Assembly (NCBI GenBank): GCA_937902395.1
Contig: CALGTV010000017.1
Coordinates: 1-30,025 of the forward strand
From: an uncultured Ruminococcus sp.
GTDB taxonomy: Bacteria > Bacillota > Clostridia > Oscillospirales > Ruminococcaceae
Reading direction: 5' to 3'
DNA length: 30,025 nt
The notes beneath the pieces were generated by a model. It searched no databases, was not told the DNA's origin, and saw nothing but the letters and a program-made list of their open reading frames with translations. This document shows, in pieces, positions 1 to 8,723 of this stretch (positions are counted from its first letter, which is position 1; every line of letters starts with the position of its first letter). A program made the translations under genes and the position numbers.

Positions 1-2
1 GC

Positions 3-470
3 ATGCTTCCGGTAGCTATGTACAGCATAAAGTACGGCATAAAAAAGGGTTTGGCGATATCCTTTATATTCTCACTTTTCCAGTTTGCGCAGGGAATTGG
101 TGACGGAATATTTGCATGGGGACTTACACCGGCTATGCTTATAGCCTGCATACTTCTTGATTATATCGTTGCATTTACAGTAATCGGATTTGCAGGAATG
201 TTCAGAAATAAAGGTGTAAAAGGCTGGGTAATCGGAACAGCGGCGGCGCTTTTCCTGAGATTTGTATGCCATTTCTTCAGCGGAGTTGTAATATTCCACA
301 GTGCAGGAAAGCTCTGGGAGGGCTTTTCAACGGATAATACATATCTTTACAGCCTGCTTTACAACGGCTGTTATATGCTGCCTGAAATCACATTTACCTG
401 TATCGGAGCAGTAATAATGTTCAGAGTTCCGATAATTAAAAAGCTGATAGTAAGAACAGCGGCACAATAG
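3..470 (+). CDS. thiT: Thiamine ECF transporter S component ThiT (5' partial)
   Basis: Membrane-embedded substrate-binding (S) subunit of an energy-coupling factor transporter that takes up thiamine with the shared EcfA/EcfA'/EcfT module. The 155 visible residues form about five hydrophobic helices. They carry ThiT-like features: YGIKKG near the start, LRFVCHFFSGVVIF in the middle, and the SLLYNGCYMLPE segment that in the family contributes to the thiamine pocket. ThiT proteins are usually about 180-200 residues, so the first helix is probably outside the window and the ATG at position 3 is probably internal. A TPP riboswitch often precedes this gene, but that region is not visible. A terminator follows immediately. 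The family call is from recognised motifs; no other S component fits as well. Confidence 0.82.
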   Translation: MLPVAMYSIKYGIKKGLAISFIFSLFQFAQGIGDGIFAWGLTPAMLIACILLDYIVAFTVIGFAGMFRNKGVKGWVIGTAAALFLRFVCHFFSGVVIFHSAGKLWEGFSTDNTYLYSLLYNGCYMLPEITFTCIGAVIMFRVPIIKKLIVRTAAQ

Positions 471-481
471 GGTTATATTCC

Positions 482-522
482 ACCGTACATAATCGACGAT
501 TCGATTGTGTGCGGTATTTTTC
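482..522 (+). terminator. Rho-independent terminator of thiT
   Basis: A 15-bp stem (482-496 with 501-515, including two G-U pairs) closes a 4-nt loop and is followed by a run of T. It lies 11 nt after the thiT stop codon. Confidence 0.88.
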
Positions 523-581
523 TGCAAATTTTAAGAAAGTGTAAATTTTACTCAACAATTCAATAAAAATCAGAAATGCCA

Positions 582-610
582 TTGAAAATTTATGTGCAAT
601 ATGTTATAAT
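582..610 (+). promoter_or_regulatory. Sigma-A promoter of the PAS gene
   Basis: TTGAAA (582-587), a 17-nt spacer and a perfect TATAAT (605-610) stand 37 nt upstream of the start codon. Confidence 0.75.
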
Positions 611-646
611 AAATATAGTATCCTGTTATTGAAAGGAGTGTGCGCA

Positions 647-1483
647 ATGGCGGATAAAATTTCAGGAGAATTTAACAAATTAAACGGCGAATTACTCAGC
701 ATAAACGACAACCTCAGCAAGCTTACATCAGAAGTAATAGATTTGCTTGGAAGCGGTATAGTTGCGTATACCCTTCCTGAAAGAAAAATACTTGTACTTA
801 ATCAGGAGGCGCGGAGAATGCTTGACGCTCCTGAGATAGAAGCAGGAAAATCCAATTTCAACGTTATGGGAAGAGTGATTCAGGAGGACAGGGAAGCTGT
901 CAGCATTGCTGTAAGAAAGCTGAAATATCCTGGGGATATAACAAGTTTTGTATTCCACAATCTGAAAATGGACGGCAGTCTTGCAACATTTAAGTGTACT
1001 ACAAAGCTGCTTAGTTTTGCAGACGGAAGCCGTTATATTCTCAGCTCTCTCAACGATATAACAGAGCAGGAGGCAATTGAAAGACGCATTGAGGAGGAAC
1101 GTATGCGCTATAAAGCGGCTCTCTCAATAGGGAGCATGGCATTTATAACCATAGATCTTACCGACGGTATGCTTAACGAGCCGATTATCACAAAATACGG
1201 TGAAGATCTTACAGAGGAACTGGGACTTGAATATCCTGCATTTTACGATACCGTTGCCCGTAAGATGTTCAACAGTGTGCGTATAGAAACGAACAGCGAT
1301 AAAATCGGGATTATCCGAAGCCGTCGAAAGCTGCTTGCGGCGTACAAGGAGGGAACGACAGTGATTGACCTTGATTATACCGTTCCGAAACAGAAAAGGA
1401 AAGTGCATCTTATAGTTATGCTTCACAAACAGCAGCAAAATACAATTGCCAGTTTTATTTTTTACGATTTAGAAAAGCAATAA
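647..1483 (+). CDS. PAS-domain sensor protein without a recognisable output domain
   Basis: A soluble 278-residue protein. Residues about 28-140 look like a PAS fold, ending in the typical SLNDITEQ sequence that connects to a helical linker (EAIERRIEEERMRYKAAL). The second half (about 150-278) resembles the degenerate ligand-binding segment seen next to PAS domains in clostridial diguanylate cyclases. No GGDEF, EAL, histidine kinase or HTH motif follows. ATG 647 is chosen because AAAGGAG at 632-638 is 8 nt upstream; an in-frame TTG at 629 overlaps that site. The gene is monocistronic, with its own promoter and terminator. It probably acts by protein-protein contact or is a stand-alone sensor; ligand and partner are unknown. 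Confidence 0.6.
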   Translation: MADKISGEFNKLNGELLSINDNLSKLTSEVIDLLGSGIVAYTLPERKILVLNQEARRMLDAPEIEAGKSNFNVMGRVIQEDREAVSIAVRKLKYPGDITSFVFHNLKMDGSLATFKCTTKLLSFADGSRYILSSLNDITEQEAIERRIEEERMRYKAALSIGSMAFITIDLTDGMLNEPIITKYGEDLTEELGLEYPAFYDTVARKMFNSVRIETNSDKIGIIRSRRKLLAAYKEGTTVIDLDYTVPKQKRKVHLIVMLHKQQQNTIASFIFYDLEKQ

Positions 1484-1490
1484 ATCAATG

Positions 1491-1521
1491 TGTGCGGTAA
1501 ATTTATCGCACATATTTTTTT
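1491..1521 (+). terminator. Terminator of the PAS gene
   Basis: TGTGCG (1491-1496) pairs with CGCACA (1507-1512), the stem extends inward with a G-U pair, and a T-rich run follows. Confidence 0.75.
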
Positions 1522-1550
1522 GCCGATAAATTAATATATATATTTTTCTG

Positions 1551-1576
1551 TAGGGGACGGCGCCCACGACGTCCCG
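1551..1576. repeat. GC-rich palindromic intergenic element
   Basis: GGGACG (1554-1559) and CGTCCC (1570-1575) form a 6-bp stem around a GC-rich 10-nt loop, in an intergenic region that is otherwise strongly AT-rich. It resembles the short GC-rich dispersed palindromes of some ruminococcal genomes. No second copy was found in this window, so calling it a repeat is inference. Confidence 0.35.
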
Positions 1577-1661
1577 ATATGCATGTATAATTCATTGGAG
1601 CGCCGAAGGAGTCACCCACTATATAATAAAAATTATTTACATTATATTTTACACATAATAC

Positions 1662-1690
1662 TTGCAAAATTATTTTATTTGTGTTATAAT
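1662..1690 (+). promoter_or_regulatory. Promoter of the topoisomerase operon
   Basis: TTGCAA (1662-1667), a 17-nt spacer and TATAAT (1685-1690), 62 nt before the start codon. Confidence 0.72.
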
Positions 1691-1752
1691 TTTCAAGATA
1701 CGAGAAAAATTCATCTGCGAAAATTCAGATTCATCGCATGAAAGGATATATA

Positions 1753-3732
1753 ATGGCTAAGAAAAAGGATTACGGCAATGATAGTATTACCATGCTGAAA
1801 GGTGCCGATAAGGTGCGTAAACGACCTGCGGTTATATTCGGTTCTGACGGACTTGACGGCTGTGAGCACTCAATATTTGAGGTTATTTCAAACTCCATAG
1901 ACGAAGCCCGTGCAGGATTCGGACATAAAATCATTATAACCTATTACCGCAACCACGATATCGAGGTTGAGGATTTCGGCCGCGGCTGCCCTGTTGACTA
2001 CAACAACAACGAAAAGCGCTATAACTGGGAGCTTGTATACTGCGAGCTTTATGCAGGCGGTAAGTATGACGCTTCCTCTGAATCATACGAGTATTCCCTT
2101 GGTCTTAATGGTCTTGGACTTTGTGCCACACAGTTTGCCTCTGAATACATGGACGTTGAGGTTATCCGCGACGGCTACAAATACAACCTGCATTTTGAAA
2201 AGGGAAACAATGTGGGCGGTCTTAAAAAGGAAGAAACAAAGAAGAAGCAGACGGGTACAAAAACGCGTTGGAGACCTGACCTTGATGTATTTACCGATAT
2301 AAATGTATCTGAGGAGTACTTCCACGATATTCTGAAACGTCAGGCTGTAGTAAACCCAAATATACTGTTTCTGTTCAGATTCCAGAACGAAGCAGGTGGA
2401 TTCAACGAGACTGAGTTTATCTATGAAAACGGCATAACAGATTATGTTACCGAAATAGCAGGTGAGGACGCTCTCACCACCGTTCAGCACTGGACTGCCG
2501 AGAAAAAGGGTAAAGACCGCGAGGACAAGCCCGAATACAAAGTAAAGCTTGATGTTGCCCTTACTTTTTCAAATAAGGCTAAGCTGACAGAGTATTACCA
2601 CAATTCAAGCTTTCTGGAGCATGGCGGCTCTCCCGAGGATGCTGTAAAACGTGCATTTACCGCGCAGATTGACAGCTATATCAAATCTGTAAACGGCTAT
2701 CAGAAAAACGAAAGCAAGATTAAATATGAGGACGTTGACGAGTGCCTCATTCTTGTTTCATCGTCATTTTCAACGGTGACTTCTTACGAAAACCAGACGA
2801 AAAAGGCTATTACAAATAAGTTTATCCGTGAAGCTATGACAGAATTTCTCCGTCATCAGCTTGAAGTTTATTTCATAGAAAATCCCGACGAGGCTAAGCG
2901 TATTTCAGAGCAGATTCTTCTCAACAAGAGAAGCCGTGAAAATGCCGAGAAAACACGTCTCAATATGAAAAAGAAGCTGACGGGAACAATTGATTTGGCA
3001 AACAGCGTTGAAAAATTTGTTGACTGTCGTACAAAGGATATCAGCCGCCGCGAAATCTATATAGTGGAGGGTGATTCGGCTCTTGGCTCTGTAAAGCTTG
3101 CCCGTGATGCCGAATTTCAGGCAGTTATCCCAATTCGAGGAAAGATTCTCAACTGCCTTAAAGCAGAGTATACTAAAATTTTCAAAAGCGATATTATAAC
3201 CGATTTGATAAAGGTTCTGGGTTGCGGTGTTGAGGTTACAACAAAGGCTAATAAGGAGCTTTCAACATTTGATATCAATAATTTCCGCTGGAGCAAAATT
3301 GTAATATGTACCGATGCCGATGTTGACGGCTTCCAGATTCGTACTCTTATTCTCACAATGCTCTATCGCCTTACTCCCACTCTCATTGAGCAGGGATATG
3401 TATATATTGCGGAATCGCCACTGTTTGAAATCAACACAAAGGAAAAGACATACTTTGCCTATACTGAGCAGGAAAAACAGCGTATTCTTGCGCAAATCGG
3501 GGATAAAAAGCATACAATCCAGCGTTCAAAAGGTCTTGGTGAAAACGAACCCGATATGATGAACTTAACCACAATGAATCCCGATACACGCCGTCTTATC
3601 AAGGTAACAACTGACGATATCCGCGAATCTGCCGAGATTTTTGAAATGCTTCTCGGTGACGATTTACAGGGACGTAAGGACTATATCGCTGAATACGGAG
3701 CCGATTATCTTGAAATGGCTGATATAAGCTAA
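1753..3732 (+). CDS. parE: Type IIA topoisomerase ATPase subunit (ParE/GyrB-like)
   Basis: ATP-binding and TOPRIM subunit of a DNA topoisomerase that passes one duplex through another. Residue numbers are from ATG 1753, which has AAAGGA about 7 nt upstream; an in-frame ATG at 1738 precedes that site. The GHKL ATPase motifs are intact: E43/N47/D50, DFGRG (74-78) and GLNGLG (117-122), with a QTK-type loop later. The TOPRIM domain has EGDSALGS from E439, DADVDG at 521-526 and QRSKGLGE at 590-597. The family consensus is EGDSAGGSA and QRYKGLGEM, so several near-invariant positions differ. At 659 residues it matches ParE length. It is translated 12 nt upstream of the A subunit, with which it should form the A2B2 enzyme. 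The divergence suggests a second topoisomerase rather than the housekeeping gyrase. Confidence 0.88.
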   Translation: MAKKKDYGNDSITMLKGADKVRKRPAVIFGSDGLDGCEHSIFEVISNSIDEARAGFGHKIIITYYRNHDIEVEDFGRGCPVDYNNNEKRYNWELVYCELYAGGKYDASSESYEYSLGLNGLGLCATQFASEYMDVEVIRDGYKYNLHFEKGNNVGGLKKEETKKKQTGTKTRWRPDLDVFTDINVSEEYFHDILKRQAVVNPNILFLFRFQNEAGGFNETEFIYENGITDYVTEIAGEDALTTVQHWTAEKKGKDREDKPEYKVKLDVALTFSNKAKLTEYYHNSSFLEHGGSPEDAVKRAFTAQIDSYIKSVNGYQKNESKIKYEDVDECLILVSSSFSTVTSYENQTKKAITNKFIREAMTEFLRHQLEVYFIENPDEAKRISEQILLNKRSRENAEKTRLNMKKKLTGTIDLANSVEKFVDCRTKDISRREIYIVEGDSALGSVKLARDAEFQAVIPIRGKILNCLKAEYTKIFKSDIITDLIKVLGCGVEVTTKANKELSTFDINNFRWSKIVICTDADVDGFQIRTLILTMLYRLTPTLIEQGYVYIAESPLFEINTKEKTYFAYTEQEKQRILAQIGDKKHTIQRSKGLGENEPDMMNLTTMNPDTRRLIKVTTDDIRESAEIFEMLLGDDLQGRKDYIAEYGADYLEMADIS

Positions 3733-3744
3733 AGGAGTGGGAAA

Positions 3745-5985
3745 ATGCCGCGTAAAAAAGAAACATCCAAAAAGCCGACTGCTTTCAAGCATGAGGCTTA
3801 TATTGAGGGTTCGGGAAGTATCGTTGATGAAACTATAACCGATACCCTGAAAAAGAATTATATGCCCTACGCTATGAGCGTTATTATATCACGAGCGCTG
3901 CCCGAAATTGACGGCTTTAAGCCCTCTCACCGTAAGCTTTTATATATGATGTATAAAAGCGGCTTGCTTAATCCCGACAAGGAGCGTTCAAAATCCGCTA
4001 ATGTTGTAGGTGCGACAATGAAGCTGAATCCCCACGGCGACCAGTCCATTTATGAGACTATGGTGCGTCTTACAAGGGGAAATGAAGCACTTCTTCACCC
4101 TTATGTTGATTCTAAGGGTACTTTCGGAAAGCAGTATTCCTCAAATATGAAAGCGGCTGCTTCGCGATATACTGAGGTTAAGCTTGAAAGAATCTGTGCG
4201 GAGCTTTTCCGCGATATTGACAAGGATACTGTTGATTTCGTTCCCAACTATGACAATACTATGCAGGAGCCGACTCTGCTCCCTGCCACATTCCCAACAG
4301 TTCTTGTAAATGCAAATACAGGTATTGCCGTATCTATGGCAAGCAATGTGTGTCCCTTTAATCTGGAGGAGATTTGCGAGACTACCATTGCATTGATGAA
4401 AAATCCCAATCACGATATACTGAGTACGCTGAAAGGTCCTGATTTCCCCGGCGGAGGTTTCCTCTACTATGACGAGGCGGAGCTGAATAAGGTTTACGAA
4501 ACAGGACGGGGAAGTATAAAACTCCGCTGTAAGTATAACTATGACAAATCTTCAAACTGTCTTGAAATTACGGAAATTCCCTATTCTACAACAGTTGAGG
4601 CGATTATCTCAAAGGTTGTGGATTTGGTTAAATCGGGTAAGCTTCGTGAAGTGTCCTATATCCGCGACGAAACAGGTATTGACGGTCTTAAAATTGCAAT
4701 TGACTTGAAAAGGGGAGTTGACCCTGACGCTCTCATGCAGAAGCTTTACCGTCTTACTCCGTTACAGGACAGTTATCCCTGTAACTTCAATATCCTTATT
4801 GCAGGTACGCCTAAAGTTATGGGCGTAAGGGAGATTCTCACTGAATGGGTTGCTTTCCGTGAGGAATGTGTAAAGCGCCGTACTTACTACGATTTGCAGA
4901 AGAAGAAAGAGAAGCTTCACTTGCTGGAGGCTCTTGCAAAAATTCTCCTTGATATTGACAAGGCTATAAGAATTATCCGTGAAACTGAAAATGAAGCCGA
5001 TGTTGTGCCGAATCTTATGGTTGGTTTCGGAATTGACGAAATTCAGGCGGAATATGTGGCTGAAATCAAGCTGAGAAACATCAATAAGGAGTATATCCTC
5101 CGCAGAATTGCGGACGTTGACCAACTGAAAAAGGACATTGCGGAAATGGAAGAAATCCTCGGCGACAAGAAGAAAATCCGCGCTGTTATTATCAAGGAAT
5201 TGAAAGATGTTGTTAAAAACTACGGTCAGCCGAGAAAAACTCAGTTCTACTATATCACCGATGTTGAGGACGAGGGAGAAATTGACGATACTCCCGATTA
5301 TCCCGTTCATCTCTTTGTGACGGAAAGCGGCTATTTCAAGAAGATTACGCCTCAATCTCTCCGTATGAGCGGTGAACAGAAAATCAAAGAGGGCGACTAT
5401 ATAAGTCAGACCTTTGAGGGTACAAATAAGACAGAACTTATCTTCTTTACCGATAAATCACAGGCTTATAAATCAAAGGCAAGTGCTTTTGAGGACAGCA
5501 AGGCAAGCCTGCTTGGCGATTATATCCCTGCAAAGCTTAGCTTTGACGAGGGCGAAAATCTGAAATGTCTTGTGCCTACTGTGGATTACAGCGGCTATAT
5601 GATTTTCTTCTTTGAAAACGGCAAGGCAGCGAAAATTCCCCTTAAATCCTATGAAACTAAGACCAACCGCAAAAAGCTTGCCAATTCTTTTTCTGATAAA
5701 TCGCCTCTTATTGCGGCAATTTTCACCGCGGAGGATTCCGATATACTGTTGAAAACTTCAAGCGGTCATGCTCTTGTATTCAATACTGGTATGATTTTGC
5801 CCAAAACATCGAGAAATTCTCAGGGCGTGCAGGTTATAAATCTGCGTAAAAAGGCAGTTCTGGAATCTGCTGAAATTATCTCTGCCGAGACTGTTGCGGA
5901 GCTTGAAAAGTATCGTGCGAAATCCGTTCCTGCGGCTGGTAAGCCTGCAAAGGAACTGGGCGACTCAAATCAGCTGACATTTTAA
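3745..5985 (+). CDS. parC: Type IIA topoisomerase DNA-cleaving subunit (ParC/GyrA-like)
   Basis: Breakage-reunion subunit of the same topoisomerase. The winged-helix/tower part occupies about residues 30-480. The catalytic tyrosine is Tyr142 in AAASRYTE. A coiled coil (about 385-480) is followed by a roughly 240-residue beta-rich C-terminal domain with pinwheel-like blades (LFVTESGYFKK, LIFFTDKSQAYK, YMIFFFENGKAAKI). No GyrA box is visible, which argues for a topoisomerase IV-type enzyme over a gyrase. The quinolone-determining stretch reads NPHGDQSIYETMVR: where E. coli GyrA has Ser83 and Asp87, this protein has Gln100 and Glu104. AAAGGAG precedes the ATG, and a strong terminator ends the operon. 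Confidence 0.88.
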   Translation: MPRKKETSKKPTAFKHEAYIEGSGSIVDETITDTLKKNYMPYAMSVIISRALPEIDGFKPSHRKLLYMMYKSGLLNPDKERSKSANVVGATMKLNPHGDQSIYETMVRLTRGNEALLHPYVDSKGTFGKQYSSNMKAAASRYTEVKLERICAELFRDIDKDTVDFVPNYDNTMQEPTLLPATFPTVLVNANTGIAVSMASNVCPFNLEEICETTIALMKNPNHDILSTLKGPDFPGGGFLYYDEAELNKVYETGRGSIKLRCKYNYDKSSNCLEITEIPYSTTVEAIISKVVDLVKSGKLREVSYIRDETGIDGLKIAIDLKRGVDPDALMQKLYRLTPLQDSYPCNFNILIAGTPKVMGVREILTEWVAFREECVKRRTYYDLQKKKEKLHLLEALAKILLDIDKAIRIIRETENEADVVPNLMVGFGIDEIQAEYVAEIKLRNINKEYILRRIADVDQLKKDIAEMEEILGDKKKIRAVIIKELKDVVKNYGQPRKTQFYYITDVEDEGEIDDTPDYPVHLFVTESGYFKKITPQSLRMSGEQKIKEGDYISQTFEGTNKTELIFFTDKSQAYKSKASAFEDSKASLLGDYIPAKLSFDEGENLKCLVPTVDYSGYMIFFFENGKAAKIPLKSYETKTNRKKLANSFSDKSPLIAAIFTAEDSDILLKTSSGHALVFNTGMILPKTSRNSQGVQVINLRKKAVLESAEIISAETVAELEKYRAKSVPAAGKPAKELGDSNQLTF

Positions 5986-6006
5986 TGTGTATTAATGTGT
6001 AAATAA

Positions 6007-6036
6007 AAAAGCGTACCTTTTTACGGGTACGCTTTT
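6007..6036. terminator. Bidirectional terminator between convergent operons
   Basis: GCGTACC (6011-6017) pairs with GGTACGC (6026-6032), flanked by AAAA and TTTT, so it can end the topoisomerase operon on the plus strand and the membrane-protein gene on the minus strand. Confidence 0.9.
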
Positions 6037-6040
6037 GTTA

Positions 6041-6733
6041 TTACTTGTTTTGCAGATACTCTCTGCGTTGTTTAATGAATATGTTTCCTGTAATTATCAA
6101 TCCTGTTAGATTTGTAATAATATCAGTAATGCTTGCTGAATATGAAACTCCATTTTCAACAGGAAGATTATGGGCTGTTCTGTATTCCTGCATAAAATAT
6201 TTTATGGTAAAAAAGCTGTCATCTATCAGACACCAGAGCATAACAATAAATAATGGTGACAGCATAAGATAGTACAATATTATCTTATTGCTGTTTCGGA
6301 ATTTTACAGTAAAAAATCCCCATATTGCCGCCGCTGTGCCTATTACTGTCCAACATATTGTATCATAAATGCCTTCCCATAATGCAGTAAGGATAACATC
6401 TGCTTTGTTTGTTACTCTTTGCCACATTTCATATTTACTCAATTGAATGAAATAAACAATTGTTATGTAAGCGTAGTAAAAGACATTCAATCCCACAAAA
6501 AATAGCAGAATATCTTTAAATTGCTCTTTAGGTGATGCGTTTTTTCTGAATATAAACAGTAGTATGAACATTGCCCATATTCCTAAGCCACGCATAAAAC
6601 CTGCAAATTCAAACAGCTCCCACTTGAAATAAATGTCAAGATGTCCGAAAATCTGCTGCAAAACACCAAGAAAGCCGCCTGCCCATAAAAAGCGTGTTCT
6701 GTAAAAAAAGTTTCTGTCATTATTAACTGTCAT
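6041..6733 (-). CDS. Hypothetical multi-pass membrane protein
   Basis: I do not recognise a family. The 230-residue protein has about six hydrophobic segments (for example FLWAGGFLGVLQQIFG, IWAMFILLFIF, DILLFFVGLNVFYYAYITIVYF, TICWTVIGTAAAIWGFF, ILYYLMLSPLFIVMLWCLI and a C-terminal TDIITNLTGLIITGNIF). It ends in a basic tail (KQRREYLQNK), probably cytoplasmic. A GAGGA ribosome site lies upstream of the ATG. The gene begins 38 nt after the end of metY on the same strand with no terminator between, so it may be read through from that operon. No enzyme or transport motif is visible. Confidence 0.65.
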   Translation of the reverse strand: MTVNNDRNFFYRTRFLWAGGFLGVLQQIFGHLDIYFKWELFEFAGFMRGLGIWAMFILLFIFRKNASPKEQFKDILLFFVGLNVFYYAYITIVYFIQLSKYEMWQRVTNKADVILTALWEGIYDTICWTVIGTAAAIWGFFTVKFRNSNKIILYYLMLSPLFIVMLWCLIDDSFFTIKYFMQEYRTAHNLPVENGVSYSASITDIITNLTGLIITGNIFIKQRREYLQNK

Positions 6734-6771
6734 TTTGTCTGTCCTCGCTGTAATTATAATTTGTCAAGTTG

Positions 6772-8040
6772 TTACTTTATTGCCTCAAATGCTTTTTTAA
6801 GGTCGTCGAGAATATCATTTACATTTTCAAGTCCAACAGAGAAACGAATCATTCCACCGTTAATTCCGCAGGCTACAAGCTGTTCATCTGTAAGCTGACG
6901 GTGAGTTGCACTTGCAGGGTGAAGAACACATGTGCGGATATCAGCAACGTGAACTTCGTTTGATGCAAGGCTGAGGGAGTCCATAAACTTAACAGCTGTA
7001 TCACGTCCGCCCTTGATTACAAAGGAAATTACTCCGCTTGAACCAAGTGGGAGATACTTCTGTGCAAGGTCATAGTAAGGACTGCTCTTTAATCCGGGGT
7101 AATTTACGGATTCAACCATATCGTTTGATTCAAGATATTCAGCCACAATCTTTGCATTTTCGCAGTACTGCTTCATTCTGATTGCAAGAGTTTCAAGTCC
7201 TAAATTGAGATAGAATGCAGACTGTGCAGCAGGATAGCAGCCTAAATCTCTCATAAGCTGCATTCTTGCCTTGATTATGTATGCGGCTTTTCCGTAAGTT
7301 TCTGTGTAGATAATTCCGTGGTAACTCTCGTCAGGCTCTGTGAACTCCGGGAATTTGCCATTTGCCCAGTTGAAGTTACCTGAATCAACGATAACACCGC
7401 CAACCTGTACAGCATGACCGTCCATGTACTTTGATGTGGAGTGAATTACGATATCTGCTCCGTGTTCAATAGGACGGCAAAGAATAGGTGTGGGGAATGT
7501 ATTGTCAATGATAAGGGGAACGTCGTTCTTGTGGGCGATTCTTGCAAACTTCTCAATATCAAGAACAGAAAGTGCGGGATTTGCCAGTGTTTCGCCGAAA
7601 ACTGCCTTTGTATTAGGCTTGAATGCTGCCTGTACTTCTTCCTCTGTTGCATCGGGAGATACGAAAATACACTCAATTCCAAGCTTTTTAAGGGTTACAG
7701 CAAAAAGATTTACTGTTCCGCCGTATATTGTTGTTGTTGAAATAAAGCTGTCGCCTGCCTGAAGAATATTCAGCAATGAACACATTGAAGCAGCCTGACC
7801 GCTTGATGTACACATAGCGCCGATACCGCCCTCTAATGCGGCGATTTTATCCTCTACAGCCATAACTGTGGGATTCTCAAAGCGTGAGTAAATAAGGCTC
7901 TTTGTGGGGTCGTCAAATACTGCGGCTACATCGTCTGTTGAGTCGTATACATATGTTGTACTCTGTACGATTGGTACAACTCTCGGCTCGGTATTCTTTG
8001 GTGTGTAGCCCGAATGGAGACATTTGGTTTCGATGTTCAT
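6772..8040 (-). CDS. metY: O-acetylhomoserine sulfhydrylase (MetY-type PLP enzyme)
   Basis: Cytosolic PLP enzyme of the Cys/Met metabolism family. It most likely converts O-acetylhomoserine plus sulfide to homocysteine, as the direct sulfhydrylation step of methionine synthesis. The 422-residue length fits MetY (about 420-430) better than MetB/MetC (about 380-400). The cofactor lysine is Lys204 in HSTSKYMDGH, and Asp179 in the DNTFPTP motif should bind the pyridine nitrogen. YSRFENPT (51-58) and the SSGQAA segment also match the family. The start MNIETK is chosen because AGGAGG lies just upstream; the longer frame upstream overlaps the HD gene. It starts 4 nt after the HD gene stop, so the two are co-transcribed. 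No SAM riboswitch or T-box is visible. Confidence 0.9.
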   Translation of the reverse strand: MNIETKCLHSGYTPKNTEPRVVPIVQSTTYVYDSTDDVAAVFDDPTKSLIYSRFENPTVMAVEDKIAALEGGIGAMCTSSGQAASMCSLLNILQAGDSFISTTTIYGGTVNLFAVTLKKLGIECIFVSPDATEEEVQAAFKPNTKAVFGETLANPALSVLDIEKFARIAHKNDVPLIIDNTFPTPILCRPIEHGADIVIHSTSKYMDGHAVQVGGVIVDSGNFNWANGKFPEFTEPDESYHGIIYTETYGKAAYIIKARMQLMRDLGCYPAAQSAFYLNLGLETLAIRMKQYCENAKIVAEYLESNDMVESVNYPGLKSSPYYDLAQKYLPLGSSGVISFVIKGGRDTAVKFMDSLSLASNEVHVADIRTCVLHPASATHRQLTDEQLVACGINGGMIRFSVGLENVNDILDDLKKAFEAIK

Positions 8041-8044
8041 TGGA

Positions 8045-8554
8045 TTATCCTCCTGTTTTACTTTTTGTAAATTTTTTGAATTTTGGTATGCAAAATTCAA
8101 GTATTGCACAGTACTTATCCACTATTGTTATGATATAGCTTTCCGCATACTTGGGAAATTCTATGGTAACAGGCCACATATGCTTGACTATCATGTCATA
8201 TTCCTTTGGATTGACTGACGTAAGCTTCATGGCGTTTTCCAAGGCTATATCTGAATGGCGGCGGCTGTGCTTCGGCTGATGCTTTTTACGGCTGACGTTG
8301 TATTCCCGTCTGTCGTAATAGAACAGGTCGTGTAAAAGTCCTGCTCTTGCTGCCGACCGTGCGTCCAGTCTGAGACAGCGGCATATGATATATCCGTAAT
8401 AGGATACATTAAGGCAATGCTGAAATCTCGTTGTTGAGATATGGTGTGTTATCTCTTTAAGGCGAAGTATCTCGGGCAAATCTATTATATCGCTTATGCA
8501 ATTATAGTATCTGCACAGGGTAAGTTCCTTTTTTGAGCATATGGCTTTGAGCAT
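8045..8554 (-). CDS. HD-domain phosphohydrolase family protein
   Basis: A 169-residue cytosolic protein with the HD-superfamily metal motifs: H in RFQHCLNVS, then the paired HD in AGLLHDLF, followed by a KHMWP segment with a further histidine. This family includes small phosphohydrolases of unknown substrate common in Firmicutes; I cannot name its substrate. The start MLKAIC is chosen because AAAGGAG stands about 6 nt upstream; an ATG 18 nt further upstream overlaps that site. Its last two codons (GGA GGA) also form the ribosome binding site of metY, which starts 4 nt downstream, so translation of the two is probably coupled. A promoter is visible upstream at 8596-8624. Confidence 0.78.
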   Translation of the reverse strand: MLKAICSKKELTLCRYYNCISDIIDLPEILRLKEITHHISTTRFQHCLNVSYYGYIICRCLRLDARSAARAGLLHDLFYYDRREYNVSRKKHQPKHSRRHSDIALENAMKLTSVNPKEYDMIVKHMWPVTIEFPKYAESYIITIVDKYCAILEFCIPKFKKFTKSKTGG

Positions 8555-8595
8555 AAAAACTCCTTTCTCCATAAGACAGCACGTATACTTTCTTT

Positions 8596-8624
8596 ATTAT
8601 ACATCATTTTTGTTGAAAAATCAA
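8596..8624 (-). promoter_or_regulatory. Promoter of the HD-metY operon
   Basis: On the minus strand, TTGATT (8619-8624), 17 nt and TATAAT (8596-8601). It is back to back with the sigma-factor promoter; the two -35 boxes are only 16 nt apart, so one regulator could affect both. Confidence 0.65.
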
Positions 8625-8640
8625 TAGGAATTTTATTGAT

Positions 8641-8669
8641 TTGAAAATTTTTGAAATTTTTGATATAAT
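8641..8669 (+). promoter_or_regulatory. Promoter of the ECF sigma operon
   Basis: TTGAAA (8641-8646), 17 nt, TATAAT (8664-8669). This is a housekeeping-type promoter, so basal expression does not need the ECF factor itself. No clear ECF-type site (AAC at -35) was identified. Confidence 0.68.
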
Positions 8670-8723
8670 ATCTGTAACACTTTTTGATTTCAGTTGTCTG
8701 TATAAGTGAAAGGGGGGATGAGA

